From NCBI GenBank assembly GCA_017558065.1, contig JAFYWK010000041.1, positions 1 through 57,767 of the forward strand: 57,767 nucleotides of DNA, read 5' to 3'. The translations under genes and the position numbers were made by a program. The notes under the pieces were generated by a model. That model was given only the letters and a program-made list of their open reading frames with translations, was not told where the DNA came from and searched no databases. Source of the stretch: Paludibacteraceae bacterium (lineage in GTDB: Bacteria; Bacteroidota; Bacteroidia; Bacteroidales; Paludibacteraceae). This document shows, one piece after another, positions 6,851 to 17,500 of the stretch (position 1 is its first letter; every line of letters starts with the position of its first letter).

Positions 6851-8239
6851 ATGAAATTTACAAAAAAGTAAGTTTTTAACGCTGTGCCGATAGGCTGGTT
6901 GTGGTCTCAAAGAAAGGACCGTTTCTGTGGTACATGAGGTGATAAAATTAGAATAAGATGGAGAACTGCCTATTTCAACATCAAAATATTCTGTACTACC
7001 AGCACTCACATTACTTAAAGCATAACCTCCAAATTGATTATAGGAAGAACCTGCACGGAAAACTATACCTCGTGCTGTAGATGCTACAGAAGCAATTCTC
7101 CAACTGCCATTTGTTCCTTCGCTTATATCCCAGTTATACGCAGTGGTACTTGTTCCTAAATTAGTAGAAGAAGAGTATGTAATATATGAGGTTCCTGTTT
7201 TTATGGTGAAACCTGTACTAGTTTTTGCAAAAGTATATTCTGTTGCGTCGGACTCCTCTGTCGTAGATGATATTTTAGAGCCAGTTCCTTTGGCGTAAAA
7301 TTTCGTACCTTTTACAATTGCGTAGATTTTAAAATTGCCACCAGTAGTACCATCAAAACTTGTCCCACCACTATTCTCTGCAAAAACTGCAAAAACTGCA
7401 AAATCAGCACTTGGCATAACATCACTGTTTGTTATCAGTGTAGGTGCAGTATTAGTTTTCTCTGTTATCTCAGTTGTTGTCCAACCTACAAAAGTAGTAC
7501 TTGTCGCATCACAAGAGGTAGGCGTTCCTAATTCACCTAAAGCATCCAAAAGATTGGCACCTTCTTCGACTTGCAGAGCTCCGTTATTTTCTCCTGCTTG
7601 ATATGAAAGAGTGTACTCTTGTTTAGGTGTAGCAGATTCATAAGTAATAGTTATTTTTGTCCAACGAGTTTGAGCAGAGGGTACGCACGTTACCGATTGA
7701 TCTCCATTTGTAGGAGTAACCGTAATGGTTGAACTTGATGCAGTTGCAATAGCATTCGTCCATGTCGCATTTTTTCCAGCTGTTGCATAGTCATTACTGG
7801 TAGTAGTTATCATAATTTGTGATATAGTAATACCACTTTCTGGAGTAATTGTTACTTTTGAACCACTATACAATCGCCAATGTTGTTCAGTCGCACTACG
7901 CCAACTGCTTGCGTTATTTTTTTCAAATTTCACAGTAAAACACCCACTTGTAGATGTTCCCGTTATAGGCGAAGTTGAACCAGATGTATTCGTACAACTA
8001 TAGGAATCTTCCGCCCCCCACATAGTCCCTATACCTATCGTAAGGAGCATAGTTAATACCATAGCAAGGCGTTTGCCTAATGCGCTTGCTTGATTGAAAA
8101 GTAAATTTTGTTTCATATCAATATGATTTTAATTATTATCGTATATATTGTAAGTCGCTATGCGACAATGGTATAAATGCTATTAAACTTTGTAAGTGTA
8201 AACAAATATAAAACTTGTAAACTATTAAACATTAAAGAT

Positions 8240-9478
8240 ATGATGAACAATCTACAATCTTCTGCCCAAGTGGCAAAAAATCTTTTAAATGTATTGCAAG
8301 GGTATACTAAGGGTATACGATTCCTGCTTGTTATGTTCCTGACCCTAACGGTAAGTACTGCGTGGGGTGCGGATACATGGGAACTTGTTACTGATTACAC
8401 AAATTTAAGTACGAGCGATGTCTATGTTATAGCAGGCAATATTAAGGGAGGTAGCACTTGGTATGCATTAAAGAACAATCAAGTTACAACTGCCTCTAAT
8501 TTGCCTTGTGGTAGTACATTAACAATCAGTAACCAAAAGATTACGAGTAGTATCACAGAAAATGATACGTGGGTGGTAGAAGCCACTTCTACTGCTGGAG
8601 TATATTATATTAAATCAACAAAAGGGGCATATTATTTGCAAAATGCTGGTGCTACAGGTAGTAAAATCACTTCCAAGAGTTCTACAGACAAACAAAATCA
8701 GTGGCGTATACACTATGAACAGACCTCAGGCTCATATACGGTAACTGGACTATATAACGTTGGCGTTTCTCGTGAACTAGGTTGTTATAATGCAACTACG
8801 TGGCGTTGTTACACAACTTCAAATTATGCTAATCTAAGTAATGCAGAAGTCTGTTTGTATCGTAAAGTTGCATCCTGCGATAACCAAGTAACCATTACCA
8901 ATGCATCTGCTACAGGAGGTTCATTCAAAGTGCATCAAGGAACTGCGTCTGGAACAGAAATTAGTTCTGGCGGTAAAATTGACAACTGCGATGCTAATGC
9001 GGTAGTAGTTGTGGTTCCTACCGCAAAGGCTAATTATACTTGCACAAGTGTAACAGCGACAAATAGCACCAGCATATCAGGACCTGACGGAAATGGTAAT
9101 TATACTATCACTTATACCCAAGGTAGCAATATATCATCCGAAATTTCTGTCACCTTTACCGAGAATCAAAAACACACCGTCACTTGGATTGTAAACGGAA
9201 ATAAATATACCGAAGGGAATCCAACTGCTTCTGCTTATGAAGGAGCAAAATGGAGTTCATTAACTTTACCAACAGCCCCAAATCCTAATGATTATTGTGG
9301 ACAAGTATTTGCGGGGTGGACAACAACAAATATAGGAAGTACGGGATTAGATAAAGATAATGATGCAACTGCTATTCAAAAGCTCAACTTGATGACGAGT
9401 GAAAACAAATCGTCTAAGACAAACACTATCACAGAGCCAACAACCTTCTACGCAGTCTTTGCGGATTATGCAGATTAA
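8240..9478 (+). CDS. Secreted repeat protein, shorter paralogue of the giant surface protein
   Basis: A 412-residue protein from ATG 8240 (MMNNLQSS). The signal peptide is FLLVMFLTLTVSTAWGA. A WELVTDYTNLSTSDVYVIAG module matches the RWVEVTDNNTLKDGDEVVI module of the next gene. An InlB-like segment ends in FYAVFADYAD. It stops there, with no C-terminal sorting domain, 34 bp before the next signal peptide. It is either a naturally short secreted protein or a remnant of a longer paralogue. An in-frame start at 8177 exists but would place extra residues before the signal peptide. Confidence 0.75.
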   Translation: MMNNLQSSAQVAKNLLNVLQGYTKGIRFLLVMFLTLTVSTAWGADTWELVTDYTNLSTSDVYVIAGNIKGGSTWYALKNNQVTTASNLPCGSTLTISNQKITSSITENDTWVVEATSTAGVYYIKSTKGAYYLQNAGATGSKITSKSSTDKQNQWRIHYEQTSGSYTVTGLYNVGVSRELGCYNATTWRCYTTSNYANLSNAEVCLYRKVASCDNQVTITNASATGGSFKVHQGTASGTEISSGGKIDNCDANAVVVVVPTAKANYTCTSVTATNSTSISGPDGNGNYTITYTQGSNISSEISVTFTENQKHTVTWIVNGNKYTEGNPTASAYEGAKWSSLTLPTAPNPNDYCGQVFAGWTTTNIGSTGLDKDNDATAIQKLNLMTSENKSSKTNTITEPTTFYAVFADYAD

Positions 9479-9512
9479 TAAGCGAAATGAATATTAGTAT
9501 TAACGATTAAAA

Positions 9513-12500
9513 ATGAGAATGATTATGAAAACTTTATATACTACATATAACAATTTCGCAAAGCGTTTAGTAATGTCACTAATGGTCTTGATGACCGTTG
9601 GTGTAGGAACTGTGTTGGGAGCACAAGAAACTTTAAGTGGCTCATTTACATCATCCAATACCACTTCTGGAGGTTTTACTGCGAGTGGGGGTTCCGCTGG
9701 TAGTTATTATAAACTTCAAACAGGATACATCATTAGTGACGCATCCTATTCAGTAGATGCTACAAAATCTATATCTGTTTCAATGAAAGTTGGAACATAC
9801 GGAACTTATAGTGCCAATAAGCAGAGTGTAGATTTTTATGCGGTAGATAAAAATGGTAATATAATCTCTAACAAAGTTACCGCAAGTTTTTCAAATGCCA
9901 ACAGTAGCGGAACAAACTTTTCTGGAACTATTACATTGAATAGTGGCAATAGTGGGAATGATGTGCGCTTTAAATTTGCTTCAAATAGTAATGCTACATC
10001 GAGTGTCTGCGCTCGTTTCTATAATTTCACAATTACATACGAGTCTGCTCCTTCTACTTTCACCGTTACCTACGATGACAATGGTGCAACAAGTGGTACT
10101 GTTCCTACAGATGACAATGAATATGAAAGAGGAACAGCGGTAACCGTACTTGATAACACAGGTAATTTAGTGAAAACGGGTTATAGATTTGACGGATGGC
10201 AAATCGATAAAGCGGGTATAGTTTATAATGCTGGCGATAAATTCAATATTTCTGCGAACACTACTCTTTACGCCCAATGGACAGCCCGAACTCTCACTAA
10301 CTACCGTACCTCATGTAGCACAGAAACGGTCGTTTCTTTGGACCCCAATGGGGGTACTTTTGCGACAGATCCTGAAGGATGGACCAAAGACGGAAATAAT
10401 TATGTCATTACACATACAGGAACGGAAATTACGTTGCCAATTAATATTAGTCAGGAAGGAAAAATCTTTGAAGGTTGGTACGATGACAGCGATAATGAAT
10501 GGAAATCTATTCCTGCAGATCTGACAGAATCTATTACTTTGACAGCAAAATGGTCTGACAAACAAGATCCTAAAATCGCTTGGAATCCAACAACTTGCAC
10601 AGTTACCATTGATGCTATTGAAGAACTTCCTGGGTTCCAAAATCCAAACAATCTAACTCCTATTACTTTTGAAAGTTCCAATTCTGAAGTCGCCTCTGTT
10701 GATAATAATGGTGTTATCACATTAGGTACTACAGCGACAAAAGCAACTGTGATTATTACCGCTACTTTCGATGGTGATGTCACCTATGCTGCAAAAAATG
10801 TAACTTGTACCCTCACTGTCAACCCATCCAACTGCCGCTGGGTGGAAGTGACTGATAATAATACACTTAAAGACGGCGATGAGGTGGTGATTACAATGAC
10901 AAAGTATGGATCTGATGGTCTTCCATATACATATGCATTACCAAATGCAAAACGTGTAACATCAAATCCTGCCCCAAGTGCAATAGATGTAACTACTAAT
11001 ATAGTCGGTAATGAAATGACCTTCGTTGCAAACAATATTGCAAACAATATAAAATGGACTATAGAAAGAGTTGACGATTATTATGTTTTCTACACTATTA
11101 GCAACGAAGGTCGTTATAATCTTTATTGTAATAGCAGTGATAATGGTGTATGTGTAGCAGGGTCTGGAAATGCCCTTACTAATCATAAATTTAGCATTGA
11201 AGGAAATTATCTAAAGAGCCAAGCAGAATTGCGCTATTTGGCTATATCATTCAATACAACTCCTTATAGTTGGCGTTCAATATTGGATAACACAAATTCT
11301 ACCTATTCTGGTCAAACCCTCAAATTCTACAAGCGCGAGTGTTTGGATGCTACGAATTATTGGGTAACATGGGATGCTAATGGTGGTCAATGGACAGACG
11401 GTTCAACCAAGAAATTAAAATCATACGAAGTTGGTGCTACTATCACCAAACCAGAAAACCCATCTCGTGAGGGCTATCGTTTTGACGGATGGACTCCAGC
11501 ACCAACCACCATGCCAGCAGAGAATATCACTTTCACAGCGAAATGGACGGAGGTTTATACAATTACATGGTACGAAAATGGTGTTCCATCTTATACCTAT
11601 GTTCCTTCTGACAATGCTGTTGTAACTTGGGAAGATAATATTGCAGATTGCGGCAAGAAGAAATTCTATGGTTGGACTGCAGACGACACCTTTGTTTCTG
11701 ATCCTACCACACCACCAACTTTAATTTCAAAAGGTACTACCATTGCTGGCGATGTTACCTATTATGCGGTTTATGCAGATGCCGTCAAACCTGCAAACCC
11801 TGGATATACAAAGGTAACAACTATTTCCGAAGGTACATACTTGATTGCAACTGGCGAAACAAGTAGCAATAAAGCATATACTGGTAAATATTCAGATAAA
11901 ACTTACGGAGGCACCTGTGATGTGACTGTAAATAATCAAGTTATCAGTACTAAACCTACGAGTGCAGTTGAAGTTGAAGTAACTTTGGGCACTGGTGCTA
12001 ATTCAGGTAAGTTTGCTATTTGTGATGGTACTTACTATTTAAGTGCGCCAAATGATAATGCTTTAACATTCAATGGTAATATTGTTTACGATTGGAAATT
12101 AACAGCAGATGGATATATAAATAGTACTGGACAAAGTACTAGATATATACAACTCAATAGTAGCGCAAATCCTAATCGTTTTGCATGCTATACAGGTACT
12201 CAAAAATATGCTTACCTCTACAAGAAACAAACAACAACATACAAGAACTTTGCCGTTTCTTGTGCTACTTATGATATCTTAGTCACAACCTCTACTGGCG
12301 GAACGGTAACTACAACTCCTGCAGATGAAGCTGGTGCGGGACAAGAAATTACAATCAATGTAACTCCTGATGATTGTAAGTATCTCACAGGGTTGAAGTA
12401 TAACTACGATAGTGATCATAGTGATTATAGTATCGATATCTATTCTACTCCATATAAATTCACTATGCCTGCTGCTAATGTAACAGTAACTGCTACATTT

Positions 12501-15500
12501 GCAGACAAGACAGCAACCGACATAGAGATACTAACATCTGCTCATCGCATGTTGATGCAAGGTTCCGCATTTGTCGGCGAGCAAGTTCGTATTACATACA
12601 ATAATGGAGATACAGAAACCTTAAATTGGAATGATAGTCGTTTGACTTTCTCTGGTCATAATACCGCCACATTGGGTAGTCAAACAGTAACTGTTACCTA
12701 TAATGATTGTGGCACTCAAAGTGCTTCATACAACATCGAGGTAATTGATGGTTTAGGCATTACCTTCTGGGATGGAGATTACACCGAGACTATTAAATAT
12801 GAGCCAGGCGACCTCGTAGATGTAGATAACAAAATCGGACAATCTATATGTGATGGTTGGAAGTTCGTGGGTTGGAGCGAAACCAAAGTAGCCAATGAAT
12901 CCAACGGATTTAGCCCTGTACACAACTTCAACGCAACTGAACCAAGAACACTATACGCGGTGTATGTGCAAACTTCTATTGATTGGATTTCTGCATATAA
13001 TATTGAAGAATTGCATCCAGGTGCAAAGTATGTTATTGTTGCACATTATAGTGACTCAAAAGAGTATGCTTTAACAAACACCAATAATACAAGCAATTCC
13101 TATCTTGATGGCGCAAACTTAATGACTGATTGCGAGAAGATAAGAGAAGGCGATGCATATCCATACAAAGATCGTTATAAACTCAAAGTAACTCCAGACG
13201 AAAATTGGAAATGGCAGTTGGAGCAAGTGGGTACTGGTTGGTACATGCGCAATATTGAAGCTAATAAGTACTTGAAGATAAATAGTGATAAGACCATCTC
13301 ATTAACAACAGCAACAGAGGATTTATTTACCTTAAGCAATGGAGATAAAGATAGCGAGATAACAGCTCTGTCAAGTTCTAATAATTATTTGTCGTGGTAT
13401 AACTCCTCTAAATACTGGAATGGTCATACCAGCGGAAAACAATATTATTTGACCAACGAAACTAACTTTACCTCAACTCCTCCATGCTCTCCTCTATCTG
13501 CTACTTTCTATGGTAATGGTGGTATAGTAACTGATGGAATAAAGAGTGGGGATTACCTCCCTATCAAGGAGCCTACACGAGATGCAGGTATCATTACTCC
13601 TACTGCCTCTTTTGCAGATTGTAACGGCAAGAGTTGGACATTCGTTGGTTGGTCACGCGAAGAAATTGATGTTACCCGTGTACCTGTACTTACTACCGAC
13701 CTATTGCACGATGGCGGTGGAAATAAGCACTACTACATCCAAGAGGATGGTGAAGAATTTTGGGCGGTATTTACTAATATAGGTAATCCAGAGACTAAGT
13801 ATGGTACCATTACATTTACTCAAAACGATTGGGGACCAAGTTATACAGATGGAACCAAGACAAAAACAGTTAATAGTATTGATTATACATTCGATTATAA
13901 AAGATTAAGTAGTGCCAGTACGCAAGGTATTCAATTTGAAGAAAGTACAGGAACATTCGCTAATGCCACATCTTTAGGTAAAATCAATTCAATTAGTTTT
14001 GTAAACTTCAATCGTGGTGATATTAATGACCTGAAAGTCTATGTAGGAAAGACTGCCAATAATGTTACAACCGTTTTGACAGCTGCTGACTTACAAATCG
14101 TAGGAAATACTTGTACATACTATCCAAGCGCAGATTACGCATACTTTAAGGTTGTTAGTGTAGGTGATGTATGCTATGTTGAAGAAATTATAATTAATTA
14201 TGGTCAAGGCACACAAGTTTGGGCTACTACGCCTGATTGTTCAATAATCAGAATATTAACTGATGAAGAAGTTTATGTAACTGCGACAAAAGATCGCGGT
14301 GTTATGGCAACTGCTTCATTGACAATTAAGACATGGCAACTTGATCCAAATGCAGATGTGATCATCACATCAACAAGCAACGATGTGTATTTCTCTGCAA
14401 GCCGTGAAGCTAACTTTGCAAAAGCGGTTGCAAATCAACCAAAGAATTCTTTAACATTAAATGCAGATGAAGAGGGTAATTTACAGCAAGACATCTATGT
14501 ACACTACAAACCAAGTGTAGAGGGCGATGGTACACCTGCAAGTGTGGTGGTATCTGCTAATCTTGCAACACCTAACCCATCTATTACAGATGATCAAACA
14601 ATCTTTGTACGCAACTTACCAGATCAATTTGTTATTGCTACTAAGGTTGGCTCCCACTGGTATGCTTTGCCTGCGGATATGAGCAGCGCAACCAACCCAG
14701 AGGGCGTACTAATCGAAGTAGATGAAGCAACCATGACCGCTACCGCAACTAATACTACATCATATACCTTGTTCCCTGTGAAGACAACTAACGGAGAATA
14801 TGACCGCTATGCAACTAATACTGCACATTATGAGGGCAATGCTTACGGTGACCGAGTACGCTTTGTTGCTGCGTTAGATAATAAGGGCTTGTGGGCAAAT
14901 AATAATGAGAATGGTAATACAATTCGTAACTATGCAGCGATTAGCAGTATTTCGGACGGTGGAACCACATCCAATACTAACCCTTCATACGAGTGGAAAA
15001 TTACTACCACCGTTGTAGATGGCAATTGGCAATATACTTTGCAAACAGACCAAGAGAAGAATCAAAAATACTTGCGTTATTGGACTGGTGCAACTGGTTC
15101 TCCTAAGTGGGGTACATACGCTGCGGGCAACGACCAACTCTACTTCTTGCCTGTGACTACATATACTGAAATGGATATTGAAGTAATGGAATGGGGAACT
15201 AATAGTATGGTATGGCGTATAGAACAGAATGCTCCTAGCAAAGTAAATATTAAATACAATTCTATTACACGCGGAGAATTACCAGTTAATCAAATTGAAA
15301 ATAGTGATCTGTACATTGTAGAATACAACCTACAAGGAAATGATTGCGGAATAATGACAATTGATGATGGTTTAGGAGCTCGCAAGATTATTCGCACACC
15401 AATATTGGTTAGCGGAGAAAAGAAAGGTTCTGATTACACAACTTCTCCTGGACGTGATATTTGTGCAGACTGCGACATTGTTATCCTCAATGGTGGAAAA

Positions 15501-17003
15501 CTTACTGCCGACGAGCTTAAATCTACAGGTTCACATGTTGATTTTGCAAACATTTATGTATATCCAGGCGGTAAGTTAGTTCTCGATGGCAAGAGCCTTG
15601 GTGTAAAACAACAAGTATATCTGCGCGGTGGATATTCTTGGCTCAACCAAACTACTTATGCGTTGCCAGAGGTTTATTTGAATGGTGATATAAACTTCAA
15701 TGGTAGTGGCAATATGATTTATGACTACTATATCCGAAACCACAAGTACTACCAATTTGCTCTGCCATACGATGTTCAACTAGCTAAAGTTACTGATGAG
15801 TCAGGCGCAGACAACTTCCCTGTTTGGGTGAAACATTACAACGGTGCCCTCCGTGCTGCCGATGCGAATGCAACCAGCTGGGAATGGTATCCAAGTGAGA
15901 GCGGCGATGCCAATGCTTATTTCTATGCAGGCGAAGGATATATCATTGCAGCCAAACCTCGTCAAGTAGGTAATACAGCTAACCGTCCACTTTCAATTAT
16001 CCGTTTCCCATTGGGTAATACAGCGCTAAGTGGAGCAGAGAGCGATAAGAGCATCGCTACGAAGGCTCATGGTATTGATGGCTACTATGCGGGAACCGTC
16101 ACAGCCAACAATGTGGGTTGGAACTTTATAGCTAACCCATTCCTCTCTACATGGAAAGGCGACATCGGTCATAAACAACTGACCCAACACCTTGAGGATG
16201 GCAAATGGGACGGCACATACGACTGGGTAGATGCAAACACGAAATACATCACTATTATGTCGCCAGAAGATGGCACTGATTATGCTCAATATGTTGCATC
16301 TACTACAGAACTCCAACCTTTCTTCCCATTCTATTTGCAAGAAACTGCTAATGGAGGCTCTGGTGAAATCAATTTTGTAGCAGCCAATCGCGTGAAGAAA
16401 GCTCCTGCTAAGATTTTGGCAGAAGTAATGCGTGAGGCATTTGTTCAAATTGAGATTGTTGATGGTGACAATATAGACCAAACTGGTTTGTATGTGAGTG
16501 ATAAGTATTCCGACGATATCGATTTTGACGATTTGGAGAAGATGTTTGGTACTGCTACAGATAAAGCGAAAGCATGGTTCGTACACGATAACAAACGTAT
16601 GGCTTTTGAAGCTATAACCGAAAATCGCGCAACAGGTTCTGTACCTTTGGGTTATCGTGCACCACAAGAAGGTTCATACACATTCACTATCAATGAAGGA
16701 ATCAGTAAGATGGATTGCGTTGAAAACATCTATCTGACCGACTATGAGAATAGCGTCATGGACTACGACTTACTACTCAGTGATTATAATTTTGAAAGCC
16801 AGAGTGTGTTGTACAACGATACGCGTTTTACAGTCAGAATCATTATGAAGGAGAAAGGTGAAGGTACTGTTACTGGAGTTGATTATATTGGTGTACAAGA
16901 TGAACTGCCAATCAAGTTCATCTATCAAGATAAGATATTCATTTTGCATAATGAAACAATCTATGATGCAACAGGTAAAAAAGTAACAACTATCAATAAA
17001 TAA
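9513..17003 (+). CDS. Giant (2,496-aa) secreted InlB-repeat surface protein
   Basis: The signal peptide is KRLVMSLMVLMTVGVGTVLGA (about 17-37). Multiple Listeria/Bacteroides InlB B-repeats follow (for example about 183-258, 268-348, 615-690; motifs YRFDGW and TLYAQW). There is a Big2-like Ig domain (about 352-436), several alternating DGDEVVI-type and YAVYAD-type modules, and a large C-terminal region. The end (DELPIKFIYQDKIFILHNE then YDATGKKV) resembles a T9SS type A sorting domain. The likely role is adhesion or surface display. ATG 9525 is an alternative start. The gene is followed closely by the small membrane protein at 17043, probably in one transcript. Confidence 0.85.
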   Translation: MRMIMKTLYTTYNNFAKRLVMSLMVLMTVGVGTVLGAQETLSGSFTSSNTTSGGFTASGGSAGSYYKLQTGYIISDASYSVDATKSISVSMKVGTYGTYSANKQSVDFYAVDKNGNIISNKVTASFSNANSSGTNFSGTITLNSGNSGNDVRFKFASNSNATSSVCARFYNFTITYESAPSTFTVTYDDNGATSGTVPTDDNEYERGTAVTVLDNTGNLVKTGYRFDGWQIDKAGIVYNAGDKFNISANTTLYAQWTARTLTNYRTSCSTETVVSLDPNGGTFATDPEGWTKDGNNYVITHTGTEITLPINISQEGKIFEGWYDDSDNEWKSIPADLTESITLTAKWSDKQDPKIAWNPTTCTVTIDAIEELPGFQNPNNLTPITFESSNSEVASVDNNGVITLGTTATKATVIITATFDGDVTYAAKNVTCTLTVNPSNCRWVEVTDNNTLKDGDEVVITMTKYGSDGLPYTYALPNAKRVTSNPAPSAIDVTTNIVGNEMTFVANNIANNIKWTIERVDDYYVFYTISNEGRYNLYCNSSDNGVCVAGSGNALTNHKFSIEGNYLKSQAELRYLAISFNTTPYSWRSILDNTNSTYSGQTLKFYKRECLDATNYWVTWDANGGQWTDGSTKKLKSYEVGATITKPENPSREGYRFDGWTPAPTTMPAENITFTAKWTEVYTITWYENGVPSYTYVPSDNAVVTWEDNIADCGKKKFYGWTADDTFVSDPTTPPTLISKGTTIAGDVTYYAVYADAVKPANPGYTKVTTISEGTYLIATGETSSNKAYTGKYSDKTYGGTCDVTVNNQVISTKPTSAVEVEVTLGTGANSGKFAICDGTYYLSAPNDNALTFNGNIVYDWKLTADGYINSTGQSTRYIQLNSSANPNRFACYTGTQKYAYLYKKQTTTYKNFAVSCATYDILVTTSTGGTVTTTPADEAGAGQEITINVTPDDCKYLTGLKYNYDSDHSDYSIDIYSTPYKFTMPAANVTVTATFADKTATDIEILTSAHRMLMQGSAFVGEQVRITYNNGDTETLNWNDSRLTFSGHNTATLGSQTVTVTYNDCGTQSASYNIEVIDGLGITFWDGDYTETIKYEPGDLVDVDNKIGQSICDGWKFVGWSETKVANESNGFSPVHNFNATEPRTLYAVYVQTSIDWISAYNIEELHPGAKYVIVAHYSDSKEYALTNTNNTSNSYLDGANLMTDCEKIREGDAYPYKDRYKLKVTPDENWKWQLEQVGTGWYMRNIEANKYLKINSDKTISLTTATEDLFTLSNGDKDSEITALSSSNNYLSWYNSSKYWNGHTSGKQYYLTNETNFTSTPPCSPLSATFYGNGGIVTDGIKSGDYLPIKEPTRDAGIITPTASFADCNGKSWTFVGWSREEIDVTRVPVLTTDLLHDGGGNKHYYIQEDGEEFWAVFTNIGNPETKYGTITFTQNDWGPSYTDGTKTKTVNSIDYTFDYKRLSSASTQGIQFEESTGTFANATSLGKINSISFVNFNRGDINDLKVYVGKTANNVTTVLTAADLQIVGNTCTYYPSADYAYFKVVSVGDVCYVEEIIINYGQGTQVWATTPDCSIIRILTDEEVYVTATKDRGVMATASLTIKTWQLDPNADVIITSTSNDVYFSASREANFAKAVANQPKNSLTLNADEEGNLQQDIYVHYKPSVEGDGTPASVVVSANLATPNPSITDDQTIFVRNLPDQFVIATKVGSHWYALPADMSSATNPEGVLIEVDEATMTATATNTTSYTLFPVKTTNGEYDRYATNTAHYEGNAYGDRVRFVAALDNKGLWANNNENGNTIRNYAAISSISDGGTTSNTNPSYEWKITTTVVDGNWQYTLQTDQEKNQKYLRYWTGATGSPKWGTYAAGNDQLYFLPVTTYTEMDIEVMEWGTNSMVWRIEQNAPSKVNIKYNSITRGELPVNQIENSDLYIVEYNLQGNDCGIMTIDDGLGARKIIRTPILVSGEKKGSDYTTSPGRDICADCDIVILNGGKLTADELKSTGSHVDFANIYVYPGGKLVLDGKSLGVKQQVYLRGGYSWLNQTTYALPEVYLNGDINFNGSGNMIYDYYIRNHKYYQFALPYDVQLAKVTDESGADNFPVWVKHYNGALRAADANATSWEWYPSESGDANAYFYAGEGYIIAAKPRQVGNTANRPLSIIRFPLGNTALSGAESDKSIATKAHGIDGYYAGTVTANNVGWNFIANPFLSTWKGDIGHKQLTQHLEDGKWDGTYDWVDANTKYITIMSPEDGTDYAQYVASTTELQPFFPFYLQETANGGSGEINFVAANRVKKAPAKILAEVMREAFVQIEIVDGDNIDQTGLYVSDKYSDDIDFDDLEKMFGTATDKAKAWFVHDNKRMAFEAITENRATGSVPLGYRAPQEGSYTFTINEGISKMDCVENIYLTDYENSVMDYDLLLSDYNFESQSVLYNDTRFTVRIIMKEKGEGTVTGVDYIGVQDELPIKFIYQDKIFILHNETIYDATGKKVTTINK

Positions 17004-17042
17004 TAATGTGAGTTCAAAAATTAATGTTTAACGTTTAAAGAA

Positions 17043-17420
17043 ATGGAAATTATGAAAGCAATGAAATTATTATTGATAGTATTCGGATTAGCGAGCGTAC
17101 TGAGCCTTAGTGCTCAGACGTTCGCCGAGCAACCAGTAGTACAAATGCACTCTACCTCTGCCATGATGGGTTCTGGTAGCGAACTGCCACAGGCAGCTAT
17201 TACAGGCGTTTCTACCACATATGGCAATTCTACTAACAACGGTGTTACAGGTCCAAAACGCATTGGTGGTGGAAATAACAATGGAGAAGGCGGTGGTGAA
17301 GATATTGAAAATCCAGATGATGTATATGGCACCCCTCTCGGCGACACGCCATGGATGTTGATGGCGTTGCTGGTAGCGGGGTATGCTATCTATATTGCTC
17401 GCAGACAGCGAGCGATATAG
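17043..17420 (+). CDS. Small secreted protein with a C-terminal membrane-sorting-like tail
   Basis: A 125-residue protein. The N-terminal signal peptide is LLLIVFGLASVLSLSAQ. The ectodomain has an STSAMMGSGSELPQAA motif and a Gly/Asn-rich linker. The C-terminus has a PLGDTPW motif, a single hydrophobic helix (MLMALLVAGYAIYIA) and the basic tail RRQR. Polar motif, helix and basic tail together are the plan of LPXTG or PEP-CTERM sorting signals, but no known signal was recognised. It lies 39 bp after the giant surface-protein gene, which suggests a functional link such as surface anchoring or processing. Confidence 0.7.
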   Translation: MEIMKAMKLLLIVFGLASVLSLSAQTFAEQPVVQMHSTSAMMGSGSELPQAAITGVSTTYGNSTNNGVTGPKRIGGGNNNGEGGGEDIENPDDVYGTPLGDTPWMLMALLVAGYAIYIARRQRAI

Positions 17421-17423
17421 ATA

Positions 17424-17480
17424 ATAGGAGTCATGGGGCTCATGGGACCTATAGGGCTCATAGGGCTCATAGGAAGAATA
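17424..17480. repeat. Minisatellite upstream of the four-helix-bundle gene
   Basis: Degenerate 10-bp units of the type CATAGGGCTC / CATGGGACCT. It is the same family as the longer array at 18068-18262 on the other side of the gene. Confidence 0.85.
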
Positions 17481-17500
17481 AGGATAATAGGAATAAAACA

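Larger units (their letters stand above)
6536..8116 (-). pseudogene. 3'-truncated surface/repeat protein fused to cassette repeat
   Basis: The first ~400 residues look genuine: a signal peptide (KRLAMVLTMLLTIGIGTMWGA) close to that of the 9513 gene, Ser/Thr-rich modules and an InlB-like segment with FVGWTTTE. The paralogue at 9513 continues with TETVVSLDPNGG. Here homology stops at TETVLSL (about 6905), and the frame then runs through repeat copy 3, the small-RNA locus and the antisense of the DUF3800 end. The C-terminal part and any sorting domain are lost. The product may still be secreted but is probably non-functional. Confidence 0.75.
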
